Made by a program: the position numbers and the translations under genes. The notes under the pieces were generated by a model. That model saw only the letters and a program-made list of their open reading frames with translations, had not been told where the DNA came from and searched no databases. This document shows positions 32,257-43,057 of a stretch of 64,000 nucleotides of DNA, piece after piece. Location of the stretch: assembly GCA_024195585.1 (NCBI GenBank), contig SWBL01000053.1, positions 62,001-126,000 of the forward strand, given 5' to 3'. Every line of letters starts with the position of its first letter. The stretch's first letter is position 1. Origin of the DNA: Aureobasidium sp. EXF-3400. Its lineage: Eukaryota; Ascomycota; Dothideomycetes; Dothideales; Saccotheciaceae.

Positions 32257-33339
32257 TCTGGAGGCATGTTCGGCTCTACTAACAACAACGCACAAGCTCA
32301 GCAAAATGCAAGTCTTTTCGGCAAGCCTGCCCAGCAGACGAACAGTCTGTTCGCGCAACCAACCAATGAACAAAATCAACAGCAGCAGCCTGGCATGTTT
32401 GGAACCAACAATGCAAACTCTCTGAGCGCCTCCTTACTCAGTGCTTCAATGTCTGCCTTGCCCTCAGCTCTTGTAAATAAGCCTACAACCATCGGGTTCA
32501 ATCAACAGTCTATGGCTCCTCCACGCGACAAGACCATTCCCCAGCAAATCGAGGCCATCTCCCAAAAATGGAACCCTGAAACTGCCGAATGCCTCATGCA
32601 ACACTACTTCTACGTCCAAGTACCTCCGGAACAGACCCCCTTCATTAGCATGCCACCGAACGCCGATGAACGCGAATGGGAAAAAGCTTTGCGCAACAAG
32701 CCTACACCAGGATCCGTCCCCGTCATCGCAAAAGGATTCGAAGCTCTGGGTATGCGCCTGAAGACACAAGTGGAAGCGGTCAAGCAACTGCAGATGCGCC
32801 TGCACGAGATGAACAACAGTCTGGGAGCCATGATGCAAAAGCACGAACTGGTGTTGAGTGTCAGAGCGGCAGAAGCAAAGAGGAAGCACATTGGTCTGAG
32901 CCAAAGATGTCTTGCATTGGCAGTTCGCGCTCAGGTGCTTGCCAACAGAGGATTCGTGCTAGATGGGGCTGAGGAAGAGCTGAAAAAGAAGTTGGCAACT
33001 CTGGAAAAGGCTGTCTTTGACCCAGCCTTCTCGGGCAGAGAGGAAGAGATCTGGGCACGCATGGTGGCTATACGGGAGAGGACAAGATGGTTGCAGGAAG
33101 AGAGCGAGAAGCTCGGTCGCCAGGCAACTGGAGAGAACGGTGGACTGGATGAGCAGGTGATTGAAAAGACCAAGAAGGTGAGATGCTCGACAGATGAAAC
33201 AAAGTCAAAGATGATTTGCTAACACGTTTGATAGATCCTTCAGGACTACGACACACAGATTCAACACTTGCGCAAAGAGCTGGACCAGATCAAGAAGGAG
33301 TATGAGGAATGGGAGGCTGCTAGCAAGCCCAGCAAATAA
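31924..33339 (+). CDS. Nucleoporin of the Nup54/Nup57 family
   Basis: Exon 1 31924-33177, intron 33178-33234 (GTGAGA, branch GCTAAC, ATAG), exon 2 33235-33339; 452 aa. Residues 1-165 form an FG domain with GLFG/SLFG-type repeats (SLFGNA, SLFGQA, SLFGGA, MFGST and similar) and a polyglutamine tract. From about 205 the structured part begins (KTIPQQIEAISQKWNPE, QHYFYVQVPP), followed by long coiled coils (KTQVEAVKQLQMRLHEMNN and the C-terminal DTQIQHLRKELDQIKKEYE). This matches the central-channel nucleoporin that assembles with Nup62/Nsp1 and Nup58/Nup49. The short second exon completes the last coiled coil. The start is the ATG immediately before SLFGNLG. Confidence 0.92.
32212..32257 (+). repeat. 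CAA/CAG microsatellite encoding polyglutamine
   Basis: A run of CAA then CAG triplets inside the FG domain of the Nup54-like gene gives a glutamine tract of about 13 residues. It is likely length-polymorphic. Confidence 0.85.
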
Positions 33340-33605
33340 GGGCATGAGAAAAGTTGATGGACATGATACCACGTTTTGTTACATATCTCTTCTTCAAGCA
33401 TGTCATAGTCTTGAATATGACGGTCAGACAGGCGTGACTAGGAGAAGATGTGCTGTAGGCAAAGGATGATGTTTTAGGTGATCGAGGGCGGCATTTGGCG
33501 AAGGCCATCTTGTAGGACGAATGAAACAAAGACTTTATCGGTATCATTTTGTACAGTATGTTGTTACAAGTGTATCGTGACTAGTAGAGGATGGTGGTTG
33601 TGGAT

Positions 33606-33921
33606 TTAAACGAGCTTCTGGATGTACTCGACGGCGAAGGGCGCTAGAACAGTGTTAGAATATGTTGGTGGGTGAGAGTGAATGAGGTAACATACAGAGG
33701 TAGAGAAGGACACAGGTGGCAATAGCCTGCTTGACGGTGACAGATGCGGTCTGCTCCTGGGCCTGAGTGTCTTTGGGTCAGTATGCGCTTGATCGACTTG
33801 TGCGCGCGCGATAATGAGAATATGCGTACCTCCATCTCGGCCTTGCTGGGGGGTTGCGGTGCTATTATTTTGTCAGTACATGGCACAGATATTTATCAAG
33901 ACTCAGTTACTCACCGAACAT
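33606..33921 (-). CDS. TOM5: TOM complex subunit Tom5
   Basis: A 47-aa protein pieced from four exons: 33921-33915 (7 nt), 33861-33830, 33762-33696 and 33643-33606. Introns are 53-67 nt with GTGAGT, GTACGC and GTATGT donors. The product begins MFAPQPPSKAEMEAQEQTA, has one tail-anchor helix (VKQAIATCVLLYLSPF) and ends VEYIQKLV. This is the Tom5 layout: a short acidic/Gln cytosolic part and a C-terminal transmembrane helix in the mitochondrial outer membrane, where it passes precursors to Tom40. The gene is too short and split for simple ORF finding. It is divergent from IWS1 with 277 bp between starts. Confidence 0.85.
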
Positions 33922-34198
33922 TGTGAATATATGAAGTGACTTGAGGTGTTGGTTGGGCCTGGAGTTGATGGTTGCCAAACTTCTAATGAGAGAGTCTGCG
34001 GCGAAATCCGGACAAGGCACGACGTCAACCTGAACGCTGAAGGAAGGCGCGACTGGTAGCCAGCCAGCCAGCTCAGAACAAAGCAACAATCACAAACTCC
34101 ACAACAACTTCTATCCTCACACAATCACCTACATCGACTCAGAACTCCATCTTACAACACGCTTGAATCACGTAATCGTCTAATCAATCATCGCCGAT

Positions 34199-35621
34199 AT
34201 GGAAGATCTTCCAGGCGCAGACTCTCCTCCCATCAACGACGTTGGCCATGAGCCTGCTGGCAACGACGACCCCCAGGATCCCCTTCGCCCTGAGATCGAG
34301 GAAGAAGACGCTGCCCGCACACCCCCAATCGCCGACCCTCAGCTAGACACCGAGGTCGCTGAAGACGACGAGAACCCACAACTGTCAATGCCTGGAGCTG
34401 CCGACAACGACGACAATGATGCCGACTCGGACGCTTTGAGTGATGTTGATGAAGCTCAGTTCCAAGATTTCGACCCAAACGCTATCGCTATCGAGGAGCG
34501 CCCCAGAGTTGTTGATGCCAGTGGTGTAGCGCTGCTCGGAAAGCACAAGCGCAAGCGCGATGACGCTGATGGAGAGGGCAAGAAGAAGCGCAGAGAAGGC
34601 CGTCGCGAGAAGCCAAAGCGAAGCAAGCGTACAGGCGAGGATGGTCAAGACTTTGATGGCGATGAGGAGGGTGAGGGACGCAGGAGAAAATCAAAGGGTC
34701 CTGGCGAGAAGCGCAAGAAGAGAACACCTAGTCCTGAGGACGACTCGAATCTGACACCAGAAGAGAGTGAGTATTTGCTCCAGGTCAAGAAACAATTTTC
34801 ATGCTAATCTATACTTAGGACGCAGAAAGGAATTCTCTCGCAAGCTTGACGAGGCCCTCAAGAAGCCAAAGACAAACAACAGACGCAAGGCTGGTATCGA
34901 TCTAGAGCAGATGGCCGATAGCGAGCTGGAAGAGATGCGTCGTCGTATGGCCGAAGCAGCTCAAGCCGATACACAAGCCCGCGACGAAGGAAAGCCTGCT
35001 ATGCACAAGCTTAAACTCCTCCCAGAGGTTGTCGCCCTGCTGAACCGCAACACGCTGCAAAACGCCCTCGTAGATCCGGATATCAACCTCCTCGAGTCTG
35101 TCCGCTTCTTCCTCGAGCCTCTAAATGACGGCTCCCTACCCGCCTACAACATCCAACGCGAGCTCTTTGCCTGTCTGGCCAAGCTGCCCATCTCAAAAGA
35201 CGCCCTCGTCGCCTCCGGCATTGGAAAAGTCACCCACTTCTACACTCGCAGCACCAAAGCCGAACCAGGCATCAGACGTCAAGCCGAGAAGCTGGTCGGC
35301 GAATGGACACGTCCCATCCTCAAGCGCACCGACGACTTCCGCAAGCGCGAGTTCGTAGAAGCAACCTACGACCCCAGTCAACAACCCGTGCGCAGCACAC
35401 AATCCGAGCACAAAGCCGCTCGTGCTGCTGCTGCCAGAAAAGCCGCTTTGGCTTATCCTACCACCACCAATCGTGCTCGTGTCGATGGCGGTCTTGGTAC
35501 CTACACCATTGTGCCCAAGAGCGATCTCTCTAGAGCTCAACCTGGTGTTCGTCGCTTAGGCGCTGCTGGAGATGAGCTCACCCGTAAGTTGCAGGCACGT
35601 TCCAAGAACCAGAGGAGATGA
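34199..35621 (+). CDS. Transcription elongation factor IWS1/Spn1
   Basis: Exon 1 34199-34766, intron 34767-34818 (GTGAGT, branch GCTAAT, TTAG), exon 2 34819-35621; 456 aa. Residues 1-195 are acidic, with stretches such as DNDDNDADSDALSDVDE, then a Lys/Arg-rich nuclear-localising region (KHKRKRDD, KKKRREGRREKPKRSKR). The conserved TFIIS N-terminal (LW-type) domain spans about 250-370 (KLKLLPEVVALLNRN, LLESVRFFLEPLNDGSLPAY, GIRRQAEKLVGEW). Iws1 binds Spt6 and elongating RNA polymerase II in the nucleus. The C-terminal basic tail is normal for fungal orthologues. Confidence 0.93.
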
Positions 35622-36286
35622 AGGGAGAGCAATGAGACTTTTCTACCGCGCGAAGCAAAGCAAAGCAAGAAACATGGCATGAAGGTTCAACGGGGAAGGT
35701 CATGATATCAAATTGGGACAAAGGCGTTCTATTCATCTTTCTTTTCTTCAACATTGGACTTGGAGAGGATTGTTCTCATGCCGTTATGGTCTTCATCCCC
35801 CAAACATTCGATCGAGAGAGTGCTATACACAGGCGCACCACATGAGAGCAAATAAAAAGACATTCTCCATCACACTTGTGTGTCATTTTCCATCCCCAAA
35901 AGAAATCACAAGAAAGAAACTTTGTTTAAATTCGAGGGGATTGTTTGGGTATCTTCTGAAAAACCGCCTCTCCCTCTCTATCCTTCCTAAAAATGATGCA
36001 ACACCTCTTCTGACCCATGTATTTCGTGCCGTCCTCCTGAGGACCAAAGTCTGACAAAGGAAAAAAGAAGATTGAGAGTGAGAAAAACGATCTCAAAGTG
36101 TGAGTGAACAAAGGAAAAAAAGCCCCCAATGCAGGATCATCAAGACCTGCCAGGCGTGGGAGATATGAAGACGAAAGATGAAGAAAGGAAAAAAGAAGAA
36201 AAAAAAAGAACAAGAAAAAGAACAAGAAAAAAAAAGAAAAAAAGAAAGAACAAGAAAGCACCAAAAACTATGCCTCGCCTGCCATT
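35622..36286. other. Intergenic between convergent genes, with purine tract
   Basis: 3' flanks of IWS1 (+) and the CCDC90-type gene (-). It contains the low-complexity purine tract listed separately and no gene. Confidence 0.6.
36168..36262 (+). repeat. Low-complexity A/G (purine) tract
   Basis: About 95 nt almost free of pyrimidines on this strand, built from GAAAAAAG and AACAAGAAAAAG-like units. On the other strand it is a polypyrimidine run just downstream of the CCDC90-type stop codon. Confidence 0.85.
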
Positions 36287-37684
36287 CTATCCCAAAGAAA
36301 CAAACGCAGGATTATCACCCTGCCTGACCAAAATCTCTCCTTGGCCCAACTCTTCCCTAGCTCTATCATTCATCGTGCCTGAATTCAGGAAATCATTGTT
36401 GGACAAACTGCTAGTGGGCGAATTACTCCCCATACCGCCAAAAGGATTGTTGTTGTTGTTGTTGTTGGAGGAAGAAGAAGAAGAAGAAGCATTAATAGCA
36501 GCAGCGCGTTTTCTTTCTTCTTCCTGCCACATCGCCGCCGTGGAAGCAAACTTTATACTTCCGAGGATCATGAGGACGCAAGCTAGTAATGCCACTCCAG
36601 CGCGTTTGGTGATTATCCAACGCACGCCTTCGACATCGGAGCGCGAGTCCGAGTTTAGCAGGACGGTGATGCGGTAATTTAGTTCTTGGATTTTGCGCTC
36701 AATGTCGCGTTGTTCGTTTTGCACGCTCATCTTGCGGTCGTCGAACATGCCTTTGAGTTCGTCCTTCATGTTGCCAGAGTCTTGCGACATGCGTTGACCG
36801 AGTATGTCGACTTCGTGTTCGAGTCTTGTGCGTTCTGTTCTCGCTCTCTCGGCTTCTGCGCGTCGCTTGGTCATGATTTCGGTGTGCAGTTCGCTGCAGG
36901 CTGCGCGGAAGAGGTAGGCTTCGTTCTCGACGTTGCTCTTGCTGACCAGTGCGTTTCTCGCCAGGTCGATGTTTTCGGATAGGATTGTGCGGGTGGCTTT
37001 CATGATTGTTATTGCTTGAGCGTTGCTCCAGCCACCTTCTTCGAGGCGTTTCACCAGACCATATGTGTCGAAGTGGTGGACGTAGTCAGGTGCGTCAATA
37101 TGTGGAGGGCGTGGCCGTTGTGCGGCTTCTTCCTCGATCTGCTTGCGGATCTTTTGGAGTTCGGTGAGGGGTTCTTGTTGGTCCTTTGATGATGAGGAGG
37201 AGGTGGAAGAAGCAGAGCGTGTAGAGTCGCTGGATGGCATATTCAAGACCGTGTCTAGCGCATTGGTATGAGGCATGCGTGGCGCAGGCGTCGGAGGACC
37301 CGGCGGTTGTGATTCGGAAGCATCCAAGACTGGCGACTCGGGCAAGCGTGATGCACGTAGAGGCTTCTCACCCGGCGACAGACCAAGCTCATTGTCCTTT
37401 GGTGTTGCAGTATCGATGTCTTTCTTGGTCGGTTGCGGCAAGGCTTTGGCATCGGTAGGGGCGATTTGGCTAGGGAGAACGGCGGCAATTCCCTTGGATC
37501 CAGCTAGATAGGGCGGCGGCTCGTTTGCTTTGCCATAGCGGATGGGTTTCGTGGCGGTCTGACTCCTCTTGGAGGCGGTGCGGAAGACCTGCCGGCCGGT
37601 CCTGGACACCTCACGTGCGAAGGGTGTTTTGCCCACGGGGGTGAACAGAAATGGGTACAGGAACGTAAGACGCGGTGTCGACAT
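36287..37684 (-). CDS. Mitochondrial CCDC90/MCUR1/Fmp32-type protein (DUF1640)
   Basis: An intronless 465-aa protein. ATG 37684 gives an N-terminus rich in Arg/Thr/Ser (TPFAREVSRTGRQVFRTASKRS) like a mitochondrial presequence. The region from 60 to about 200 is disordered and Pro-rich. The DUF1640 core starts near 205 (FDTYGLVKRLEEGGWSN, AITIMKATRTILSE, LFRAACSELHTEI), followed by a coiled coil and a transmembrane helix (AGVALLACVLMILGSI). Family members are inner-membrane coiled-coil proteins linked to cytochrome oxidase assembly and the calcium uniporter regulator MCUR1. After the helix comes an unusual low-complexity tail with poly-Ser, poly-Asn and Gly/Asn runs encoded by AGA/AAC-type triplet repeats (about 36450-36495). 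Confidence 0.85.
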   Translation of the reverse strand: MSTPRLTFLYPFLFTPVGKTPFAREVSRTGRQVFRTASKRSQTATKPIRYGKANEPPPYLAGSKGIAAVLPSQIAPTDAKALPQPTKKDIDTATPKDNELGLSPGEKPLRASRLPESPVLDASESQPPGPPTPAPRMPHTNALDTVLNMPSSDSTRSASSTSSSSSKDQQEPLTELQKIRKQIEEEAAQRPRPPHIDAPDYVHHFDTYGLVKRLEEGGWSNAQAITIMKATRTILSENIDLARNALVSKSNVENEAYLFRAACSELHTEIMTKRRAEAERARTERTRLEHEVDILGQRMSQDSGNMKDELKGMFDDRKMSVQNEQRDIERKIQELNYRITVLLNSDSRSDVEGVRWIITKRAGVALLACVLMILGSIKFASTAAMWQEEERKRAAAINASSSSSSSNNNNNNNPFGGMGSNSPTSSLSNNDFLNSGTMNDRAREELGQGEILVRQGDNPAFVSLG

Positions 37685-38063
37685 GTTGTGGGCGGCGACA
37701 ACTACGGCGGTGTTTGGAATCAAGGAGAGGAAGTTGAACAATCGAGACTACCCAACTGTAGGTGCTGTCACAAGCCAGGCACAAGCCACTTTGTTTTGGT
37801 GGGGGCCCGGAGGGCGTTGCTGTCCGACACGGCGACCGCCCGCAACGTTACCCTTTCTGACCACGCCTCGTCCAAGACCCTGCGTTAGACAGTCCCCGTT
37901 AACCCGATTCAAGGCACTTGACACAGGGGAACAATCTGGCACAATCCATCGTCTTTATCCATTAATCGAGGCCGGCCTGTTCTACTGTACATGCACTACA
38001 CAAAGCCGTTCATAACCCTCCCGCCATCCACCTCGCTAGATTCCAGTTAAGTTTGTCAACTTT
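37685..38063. other. Intergenic: promoter of CCDC90-type gene and 3' flank of EDE1
   Basis: No gene seen. Short frames crossing this interval run antisense to the neighbours. Confidence 0.55.
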
Positions 38064-41000
38064 CTACCTTGACAAGTAATCGACAGCCTATGCTTTCGTG
38101 TTAGCTCAAGTCTTTTTTATCACATATGCCATCAAGAGAACATACCCTATCAATATCATAGTCGTGTTTTTCCAGTGCCGCAAGAGCCTTTTCACGCTGG
38201 TACCCCATGCTTGTGAGTCTTTTCAGGATTGGATCATCGTGCTCGGTTCCTACGCTGATTGCGCGGCCCAATGGAGGCATCGATGTCTGTGCACTTGACG
38301 CCTTGGGTGTTGCCGCCCCGTCGTTGGTCCTGCTACTGGCAGCAAAGTTGGGGGTGGGCTCTACTTGAGGTGCTGGCGTGTCAAGACCCGAGAAGATGGC
38401 ATCCCAGTCATGGGGCTGTTGTGCTTGAGGTGCATGTGTCGACCCGAAGGGAATGCTGATTGCTGTTGGCTGCGCTGCGCCAGCGTTGGACTCGAAGTCA
38501 GAGAATCCGTTAGGTGCAGTCCTTGTTACTGGTGTCTCTTGAGGGGACGAAATAGTGTGGATGGTTGACTGTGCTGGCGAGTCGAAGTTTGCATCAAACT
38601 CGTCAGTGTTCTGGTGGTGAGGGAAGCCAAAATCGAATCCTTCACCACTAGCTTCCTTGGCCTCGGCGAGATCGTCAAAGGCGTCGAAATCGTCGTCAAA
38701 TGAATCCTTGGTAGACTCTTGAGGAGCACTAGGAGCAGCATGTTGAGCAACGTCGCCCACATTGGCAAAGGAAGTGGCGCCCATGTCCGTAACATTGCTC
38801 ATGGGTCGAGAGTGAGCATCGTGGAAGTGATCTGACCCAGCCGTGCTAGTCATCGGAGTCTGAGGCTGCTGCTCGTGAGGGATTGAATGTGGCACAGAGG
38901 ACTGTGTTGGATCCTCACGAGCAGGCAACAAGCCGGTGAACTCGGGAGGGAAGTTGTTCGAGCCACTGTGGTGTTGTCCTTCCTGAGCTGCCTCATATGA
39001 GGGTGGCGATGTTTGAGCTGTGATGGGTGGAAGCTCCGACACATTAGCTGCCGATTGTGCTCCAGCAGCACTTGGACGTGAATCAGCTGCGACAACCTCA
39101 TGATGCTCAGCCGAAGGCATCTCGGTTGCAGTAGCAGTTGCTTGAGGCTCAGATGATCCAAAGTCATCGCCGAATCCATGCTCGCTTTCGCTGTCGTCAT
39201 CACTACTCGAGTCCTCACGCTCCAGATTTTGAATAGGAGGGAACTCCGAGTTTCCGTAGCTCTGAGGCGCGTGGTTGACCTCCTTGGATACTGGTGCGGG
39301 TGCGAATGGATCACGAGCAGCATTGTGATCGCCGTTCTGCTGTTGACCTTCTCCAAATCCAGCGAATGCAGAGTCAAAGTCGTGTGCAGGGGCATTTCCG
39401 GACTGCCCAGTGGTCTGAGTCTCCATAGGTGTCTCAGGGAAGGCACCAGGAATCTCTTCCTCTAGTTGCTTAGGCAGGTCTCTGGATGCATTGTCGTGAG
39501 GTTCATCATGGCTTTGAGACTGGATGGCAGGTCCAGATGTCTGAGCAGGAGGAGTAGCGACGTCCTCACCGCCCCACGGGTTTGCGTGGAAAGAGTTAGT
39601 AGGGGCAGCATCCCAAGGAGAGGCGACACTAGCAGTATCCTGCTCACCCATTCTACTAGCAGATGGGGCTGCGCGATTGGATGAAGCAACAGACTGGTCT
39701 CTAGTCAGAGGCTGACGCATAGGCAGAATGTTAGGCGTGAACTGTCTGGACTCCGGAGGAGGTGGAGGGGGCTCATCATGAGTGGTAGCGGACAATGTCG
39801 GGGACGCAGGAGTCATGCGACCATCAGATGAAACCGAGTTACCCGAGGGTTCAGACTTGAAAGATGTGACGGGTGGAGTGTGTGTTCCGGCCTGCTGTTG
39901 AGCAGCAGAAGGGCCGAACAATGCATCAAATGCACTAAGGCTAGGAGCACCTGACAAGAAACCTCCAGGTGAAAGGGTGCCCTCTTCTCTAGAGGAGGTG
40001 GTCTTTCTGAAGAATGGGTTAGTGTTTGACGGTGCAGGGCTGACAACAGTGGAAGGAGGTTGAGGCGAGACAACAGCTCTAGAGCGCTCTTCTTGCGCTG
40101 CTTGTCTAGCACGCTCCTCTTGTGCCGCTTGTCTAGCACGCTCCTCTTGTGCTGCTTGTCTAGCACGCTCCTCTTGCGCTGCTTGCTCTCGCATCTGCTG
40201 CTCATGCTCCTCGGCAGCCTTCTTCAAATCGCCCATTTCAGTCTGCATCTTTTCATGCTCGCCCTCATTGGTTGCGAGCTGTTTCTTGTTAATTGCAACC
40301 ATACCCTTCTGCTGGCGAGCATCAGATCTCATCTTGTCAAGCTGCGGCTTAAGTTGAGCAATCTCGGCATTCATTTGCGAGATGCGCTGCTTGAGACTGG
40401 CATTCTCCTGCTGATCTGCTGAAAGAGCCTGAGCAACTTGCTGATGTTGGTTCTGCAAATCTTGGTAAGTACCCTCAATCATAGCAAACTCCTGTTGCAA
40501 TTTCTTGGTCTCGTTTCGTGAGTTGGCAAGTTGTTCTTCCAATGACTTGACAGTTCGCACTTCCTGCTCATACTGGGTACGGAATTGAGCCAGACGCTGC
40601 TCAAGCTCACGTTTCTGTGCAGCCGAGGCTGCAAGATCGCGCTCGTTTGTGGCCTTTTTGGTCTGAACATCCTGCATCTGAGTTCTGAGGTTACCGAGCT
40701 GATTTGACATGTTCGCAAGCTCAGTCGTGTCCTCTGTAATGTTCTTGGTCTCTTCATCGTTGGCATCACCAAGAAGATCATCCATAGCTGAAGGAGGCTG
40801 AACGCTTCTAGCAGTCGTGTTTGGGGCGCTGCTAGGAGCATTGCTGCCACCAGTGTTCTGCGCTGCCAAGGTGGCACCGAATGCCGAAGTCGGGATGAAA
40901 GGTTTGAACACAGATGAAGGGCCACCGGTTTGCTGAGGAGTGAAGTTTCTTGGAGGAGAGTTTGGTGGAGGGGAAGAAGGCTTGCTGACACTCGCAAATG

Positions 41001-42528
41001 AATCAGCACCGAATGCGTTGCCGGTGTTTTGCGCTGAGACAGGAGCCATAGGCTGTTGGGAAGGAATTTGAGGCATCGGCTCGTCCAATCCAAACAGGTC
41101 CTCGGCGGCCGACTTAGGAAGTTGAGATGAGTTGTTCGCATTGTCAAAGGCTGGAGCAGTTGTCTGAGGAGCTGGACGAGGCTGGTTACGCATGCTCGGA
41201 GGAACAAGCGCAGGAGGGAGGAATGCAGGCAGAGGGTCTCCGCTGCGTTGTTGACGAATGAGATACATGGCGACTGCAAATTCGTCACGGTTCAGTTGTC
41301 CCTCAGAGTTAATGTCGGCGAGGTCCCAAATAGAGGCAAGGGTATCCTCAGGCAGACCAGAGTCGCTGAAGAACTTGACAGCCTGTTCTCCACTGAGATG
41401 ACCATTGTTGGCTGTGTCAATGCTCGAGAAGAACTGATCGTACTTGGCCTTCTCGGAAGGAGCGATCAACCAAGCGGGACCTGTAGTTTGCGCAGCCATA
41501 GCAGCAGCTGGTGGTCCAAACGCGGCTCTTGCAAGAGGGCTCTGGGCACGAGCCTGAGGACCAGTAAACTGACGAGGAATGGCGGACGGGCCTGCAGGGG
41601 GTACCGATGAACGACCAGTAGGGTTGGGACGACGAGCGGCAGCTTCAAAGAGAGCTGGAGGTAGGACATTGGGGAAACCAGCCAATGCGCGACTCTTGTA
41701 GCAAGTGATTAAGTGCATAGCGATGCAAAATTCGGTCTTGTCGAGGGACCCCTTTCCTTCGCGGTCGGCCAGTTGCCAGATGCGTCCCAGTGTCTCATTG
41801 GGAAGACCTGCTCTTTCAAAAATGGCCTTTGCTTGTTCGCCTGACGGATGTCAAAGGGTGTGATTCACGGCGCATCATCACGCAACTTACCTGACAGGTA
41901 ACCACCGCCAGCCGACTGGTCGTACAGGTTGGCATATTGTGTCAACTTCTCGGGATTGAGCGGAGGTATCCTAATACCGGTGCCTTGTGCTTGGATAGGA
42001 GTTGCGGGAGCGGCGGATGCGATGGGAGCAGGAGGAGGTGGGGGCATGCCCTCGAACTTGGGCAACGGACCAGCTGAAGCGAGTGTCAGTGGTATGAAGA
42101 CGAGTTTCAGATGTTTCAAGACATACGTCGGAAGGCTAACTCAGCAGTGGGCTCGCGGCCAGCCTGGTAGTGGCCGATAAGACGAAGAGCTACGCTGAAG
42201 CCAGGCTTGGTGAGGAGACCACGGTTCTCGTGGTCAGCAATCTGCCAGATCTGCCACAAGGGGTCAGGATTGTTCGGATAGTAATGGCTTGGGATATCGA
42301 CGTACTTCGCCCAGAACATTGGGGGTAACCTTTGTCTTTTCAAAGAAGCGCACAGCAATCTCGCCTGTCACGACTCCCAATCGCTCGGTATCAGCTTGCT
42401 GGAACAGCTGGCCATAGTAGCGCTTCTCGTCGGCCGATAGATTGAGGTTGTTTTGATCTAGCTATGCGTCAGTCAAGGTGATCTTGATAAGCGGAAGCTA
42501 TATCAGACTCACTAAAGTGGTCAGCCAT
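38064..42528 (-). CDS. EDE1: EH-domain endocytic scaffold protein Ede1 (Eps15-like)
   Basis: Six exons, 42528-42513, 42457-42306, 42250-42127, 42073-41891, 41840-38146 and 38087-38064, encode 1397 aa. Three Eps15-homology domains occur near residues 10-100, 125-215 and 280-365, each with an IWQLAD/IWDLAD-type block (IWQIADHENRGLL, IWQLADREGKGSLD, IWDLADINSEGQLN). A central coiled coil runs from about 525 to 740, ending in a tandem QEERARQAA repeat. A long disordered Pro/Gln/Asp-rich region follows. A C-terminal UBA domain (MGYQREKALAALEKHDYDIDRAVDYLSR) is completed only by the 8-codon last exon, reached through a GTATGT-CTAAC-TAG intron. Ede1 acts early at clathrin-coated endocytic sites, binding NPF-motif adaptors and ubiquitin. 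Length and order match fungal orthologues. Confidence 0.92.
40085..40192 (-). repeat. 30-nt tandem repeat in EDE1 (about 3.5 units)
   Basis: Near-identical 30-nt units encode the decapeptide QEERARQAA(Q) at the end of the Ede1 coiled coil. Units differ by single silent changes such as GCT/GCC/GCG Ala codons, suggesting recent expansion. Confidence 0.85.
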
Positions 42529-43057
42529 TATGCCGTAGTTGGTGTCCTTGGCCTCATGCGGTTATGCTAAGGGGTATGACGTGAACTTGTCGAGATGCAC
42601 TGCGGCCGGAGGCAGTATACGGAATCTAGTGTACGCGCGACCAGAGATGCAGAACGACGAGATAGAGTAGAATAAGAAAGTTCACAAGAGGTGGACTGCT
42701 AGACAGAACTTAGAAGACAGTGACGGATACGGCGGAGTAGACGGCATGTCCATCCTCCGGCCATGTTCCAGCTGCATCTGCATGGCTGGCTCGAGCTAGG
42801 GCCACACCGATGCCATCACTGGTCGTCAAACTCTCCTACGACCCCCAGTCCATCCTAATTTCGACTTTTGATCACCACTCTATTCGAACCATATAGAATT
42901 GCACAATCTGCTTGACATGATAATTGTACATAACTCATCAGAGTAAGCGTGATTTTATACAGAAAATGTTTGATGCATCGAGTTGAGAGACCTGCCTGCC
43001 CCAGCCACCAGAACGCCGTTGCCTAGATACCCGTATGTCCAAAAAATGCTTGCAACT
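42529..43057. other. Intergenic: EDE1 promoter and 3' flank of mitochondrial orphan
   Basis: No gene supported. Confidence 0.55.

Noticed and set aside
36168..36262. Possible functional RNA or telomere-like tract
   Set aside because: It is plain purine low complexity in a 3' flank, without a repeat unit typical of telomeres.
40085..40192. CRISPR-like array
   Set aside because: The 30-nt units are contiguous with no spacers and encode an in-frame peptide repeat.
39813..41288. Long open frames antisense or alternate to EDE1
   Set aside because: They are shadows of a repetitive, Gln/Pro/Ala-rich coding exon.
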